A stretch of 51,869 nt of DNA, taken from assembly GCA_023139045.1 (NCBI GenBank), contig JAGLOJ010000006.1:1-51869 (forward strand). The letters run 5' to 3'. Position 1 is the stretch's first letter. Each line of letters starts with the position of its first letter. Below are positions 50,501 to 51,869 of the stretch, piece after piece. Source of the DNA: Candidatus Sabulitectum sp. (lineage in GTDB: Bacteria; Fermentibacterota; Fermentibacteria; Fermentibacterales; JCC-6). A model generated the notes under the pieces. The model had not been told where the DNA came from. It did not search any database and was given only the letters and a program-made list of their open reading frames with translations. The position numbers were made by a program, and so were the translations under genes.

Positions 50501-51612
50501 ATATCTTTACTGCAACTTCATACAGCAACATCGGAGAGGTTCACTGGAAGAAGGGCAACTTTGATAAAGCGTTGAAGTATCACGATATGGCCCTTGCTAT
50601 CAGAGAGGAACTGCTGGGTGAAAGGCATCCTTCCACTGCAACATCATACAACAACATTGGACTGGTTTATTCGGATAAAGGCGATTATGACACGGCTTTG
50701 GTATTCTATGAAAAAGCCCTTGCCATACAGAAAGAGCTGTTGGGAGAAAAACATCCCGATACTGCGGCATCTTACAGCAACATAGGGGTAATTCATTGGA
50801 GGAAGCGTGATTATGACACAGCCCTGTACCTTCTTGAAAGGGCTCTCTGCATACAGAAAGAATTGCTGGGCGAAAAACATTGGTGTACCGCGACTTCATA
50901 CAATAACATCGGATCGGTGCATTATGAAAGAAAAGACTATGACACTGCTCTGGTATTCTATGACAAAGCCCTTGCGATACAAAAAGAACTGCTGGGTGAG
51001 AAGCATTGGTATACCGCCATTTCATACGGCAACATAGGATCAGTTCATTACGGGAAAAGTGATTACAGCACGGCTTTGGCATTCTATGAGAAAGCTCTTG
51101 CGGTACAGAAAGAACAGCTGGGTGAGAAACATCCAGAAACAGCAATCTCATATTATTGTATTGGAATGGTCTATCGGGATAAAGGTGACAATGAGATGGC
51201 TTTGGGATACCTTTTGAAGGCCCTTTCTATTCAGAGAGAATTGCTGGGAGAGAAGCATCCTTATACAACTAACACACTGAATAACATCGGAGTTACCCGT
51301 TTTAACCAGGGAGATTATGGTGGTGCTCTGACAGTATTTGAAGAGGTTCTTGCCATCAGGAAAGGATCCCTGGAAAAAAAAGACCCTTCTACGGCGATGT
51401 CGTTGAGAGACATCTCATCAGTATACGTTGCTCAGGAGAAATACGAAGACGCAAAGCAGCTTCTCAAGCAGGCCTTGTCTATTTTAATAGACTCACTGGG
51501 AGAAGACCATTCACACACAATCAAGTGCCGGAAGAGCCTGGCTGAACTGTATGACAAGACAGGTAATAAGAGTGAAGCAAAGCGAATTCGCGAAGAGATG
51601 AATCAGCTTTAG
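47581..51612 (+). CDS. soluble adenylyl cyclase-like protein: two class III cyclase domains, AAA_16/STAND NTPase, TPR array
   Basis: A 1343-residue cytosolic protein with the order of mammalian soluble adenylyl cyclase. C1 (about 20-200) has the metal aspartates D30 in FIDIAGFT and D80 in FAGDAF. C2 (about 235-395) lacks them but has K279 in GRKGAMLVLFGAP and the transition-state pair N344/R348 in VVNLSAR. Together the halves complete one active site. The C1 residue matching the adenine-selecting lysine of the mammalian enzyme is S76, so the nucleotide used is uncertain. The NTPase has Walker A GNPGIGKS (K446) and Walker B LLIEDIQWLD (about 582-591). About ten 42-residue kinesin-light-chain-type TPRs fill about 880-1343. 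The ATG at 47581 follows GGGAG; the family starts at this MYRLIPSF. Confidence 0.9.
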   Translation: MYRLIPSFICEQFEKKQFKGEFPATTMFIDIAGFTAMTQTLMDNGKEGAEVLADVINAVFKPAIDAIFEYNGFVSSFAGDAFAAIFPSDSVSVPQALSAAVRLRGLFLETGEQQTKFGLFNLSVRIGLSNGLVSWGIISQYLQNSYHFGGEAIMHSAESEQNAASGEVVVDDRILSQIQDMHGVICKYKNDRFHTLLSAQATADASSKTGVSETFFSLQSMFVPEDVLSLTGRGEFRDIVSCFISFDVKSDLERGTARVITLAHSFGGYFNKIDISGRKGAMLVLFGAPVNPGNLYNRALNFALAVREIPELTVRIGLTYGTAFTGFIGSELCSEYTALGSVVNLSARFTEKKKQAVIYLDNAIYKQTHSQYEIRELKPGKFKGFAGRVPVYRLMGKKKVVQSSFSEGSMVGRDSELDRLTELIRPLNEGEFGGIVYVYGNPGIGKSRLVHELIQQQGIRTVTMQTDSILKKPLNPITYFFNNYFESGHGCSLDDRRDLFKKAYRKLIRRIERIPGEDLTSAERLRISMDLDRVESIIGALVGLFWNGSIYDVIDPQDRAIVTEQAIKEFFKALSLAEPIILLIEDIQWLDSASQNVFKILTRRIENYPLIILACSRFNDDGSRPVLKVDDDVLCYSITLEELPATITGKLIEERLGEKVDGELADYIQTRTEGNPFYTEQFCLYLQENYIIRVLEGQYHLVKEPAEIPTDINMILIARIDRLSAELKETVQIASVLGREFKVQVLTTLIELMQAAADSDNGILRGLIHTDVAPLITELENERIWSALSEIRYIFNHALLRDAVYDMQLRTRLRALHKLAGDAIVKLNPDSETTFADCAFHYEQAENWESALEYCTRAGEYFKVSVRYDEALIYCQKALSIRLTTLGEKHPDTAASYNSIGWVYHEKAEYDTALSYHEKALAIRECLLGKKHSDTAESYNHIGEAYLRKGEYDTALAYHVKALDIRKELFGEKNIFTATSYSNIGEVHWKKGNFDKALKYHDMALAIREELLGERHPSTATSYNNIGLVYSDKGDYDTALVFYEKALAIQKELLGEKHPDTAASYSNIGVIHWRKRDYDTALYLLERALCIQKELLGEKHWCTATSYNNIGSVHYERKDYDTALVFYDKALAIQKELLGEKHWYTAISYGNIGSVHYGKSDYSTALAFYEKALAVQKEQLGEKHPETAISYYCIGMVYRDKGDNEMALGYLLKALSIQRELLGEKHPYTTNTLNNIGVTRFNQGDYGGALTVFEEVLAIRKGSLEKKDPSTAMSLRDISSVYVAQEKYEDAKQLLKQALSILIDSLGEDHSHTIKCRKSLAELYDKTGNKSEAKRIREEMNQL
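50176..51540 (+). repeat. 126-bp tandem repeats encoding the TPR array
   Basis: Units of 42 codons recur in phase, each with a GEKHPxTAxSYxNIG segment and an ALAIQKELL segment. I count ten full units and a partial one. Units 4 to 7 are most alike at base level, so expansion or loss by recombination is plausible. Confidence 0.85.
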
Positions 51613-51617
51613 CCCTT

Positions 51618-51869
51618 TCAGTCTCCAAGAAGGATTGAAAAGTCAACCCAGGGCATCATTGGCCAGTTTCCTTCCTCCCACATTTCTGCAACAGAAATCA
51701 AAGCCAGGTCAACCGCCATCCTTTCCCCGAAAAATCGGATACCTGCAGAGAATACCTGCGGCTTATCCTCGTGGAGAAAAATCCAGTTTTCAGTGATCAG
51801 CTTGGTTCTGTTTGACAACTGAAGGTCTCCTCCGACGATAAGGATATGATTGACGCCTCCGACAAAAGT
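51618..51869 (-). CDS. C-terminal part of a beta-barrel-like outer-membrane protein (cut by window edge)
   Basis: The minus-strand frame is open from the right edge to a stop at 51618, giving 83 residues. Alternating hydrophobic strands (HILIVGGDLQL, LITENWIFLHE, VFSAGIRFFGERMAVDLAL, MPWVDFSILLGD) resemble the last strands of an outer-membrane barrel. The start is outside the window. It converges on the cyclase gene with only 5 bases between the stops. Confidence 0.55.
   Translation of the reverse strand, partial: TFVGGVNHILIVGGDLQLSNRTKLITENWIFLHEDKPQVFSAGIRFFGERMAVDLALISVAEMWEEGNWPMMPWVDFSILLGD

Noticed and set aside
1-51869. General recoding of TGA as a sense codon
   Set aside because: Many intact genes here end in TGA at sensible places (for example the ATGA overlaps in the ORP-like operon), so the two in-frame TGA cases need local explanations.
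1-51869. CRISPR arrays, tRNA or rRNA genes, prophage modules
   Set aside because: No regularly spaced direct repeats with unique spacers, no cloverleaf-like segment that I could fold, and no phage structural genes were found by reading.

Overview
The window looks like the chromosome of a strictly anaerobic, Gram-negative bacterium of the FCB superphylum. It could be a candidate phylum such as Fermentibacteria/Aegiribacteria; that placement is inferred, not computed. The clues are a homodimeric pyruvate:ferredoxin oxidoreductase, an 'orange protein' (ORP)-type cluster known from anaerobes, secreted beta-propeller and Asp-box proteins with a type IX-like C-terminal tail, small RRM proteins, and very large TPR/NTPase signalling proteins. 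TGA is used as an ordinary stop in many genes. I saw no rRNA, tRNA or CRISPR array.

Layout. 1-6.0 kb: two secreted proteins on the minus strand (an M23-like/FG-GAP protein and a beta-propeller), a junk-like interval with a G12 tract and 51-bp repeats, and a GT-C type membrane glycosyltransferase. 6.2-11.8 kb: a PAS/sigma54 regulator followed by a compact ORP-like operon (NifX-like proteins, a DUF5320 protein, two ferredoxin-ATPases and an Mrp ATPase). A good -24/-12 promoter is present, with two spaced copies of the inverted repeat GTAGC-N6-GCTAC upstream and a third near-copy in front of the regulator. 11.8-13.1 kb: three tandem RRM-protein units, each duplicated with promoter and leader, followed by a 167-bp inverted-repeat element.

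13.4-18.3 kb: an NHL-type propeller, a MATE exporter, a secreted protein interrupted by one in-frame TGA, and a minus-strand operon (methyltransferase, MBL hydrolase, methionine aminopeptidase). 18.5-25.6 kb: an accessory stretch with a DUF1643 gene, an ISKra4-type remnant, a sensor kinase/response regulator pair, a decayed S9 peptidase and a Mut7-C protein. 26.3-31.3 kb: asnS and PFOR on the minus strand. 31.6-40.3 kb: mostly housekeeping and unknown genes (radical SAM YhcC type, NAT-like, aminotransferase, GT4, DUF3108, RNase HIII, an acidic lipoprotein), with frameshifts in three places.

40.7-51.9 kb holds the most unusual material. A 1239-aa protein joins a degenerate protein-kinase fold, a P-loop-less NTPase-like region, TPRs, a sigma54 AAA+ domain with GAFTGA, and a Fis-type helix-turn-helix. 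It is divergent from a secreted Asp-box protein whose upstream region carries a -24/-12 promoter, with an 18-bp perfect palindrome at normal enhancer distance. Downstream lies a 1343-aa protein with the domain order of soluble adenylyl cyclase (C1-C2-NTPase-TPR). In it the metal-binding aspartates sit in C1 and the Asn/Arg pair in C2. I propose that regulator, palindromes and secreted protein form one sigma54 circuit, possibly linked to the cyclase. Gene decay or indels (S9, transposase, DUF4416, NAT, the 31.7-33.1 kb gene) are common enough that assembly error should be excluded in parallel with true pseudogenisation.
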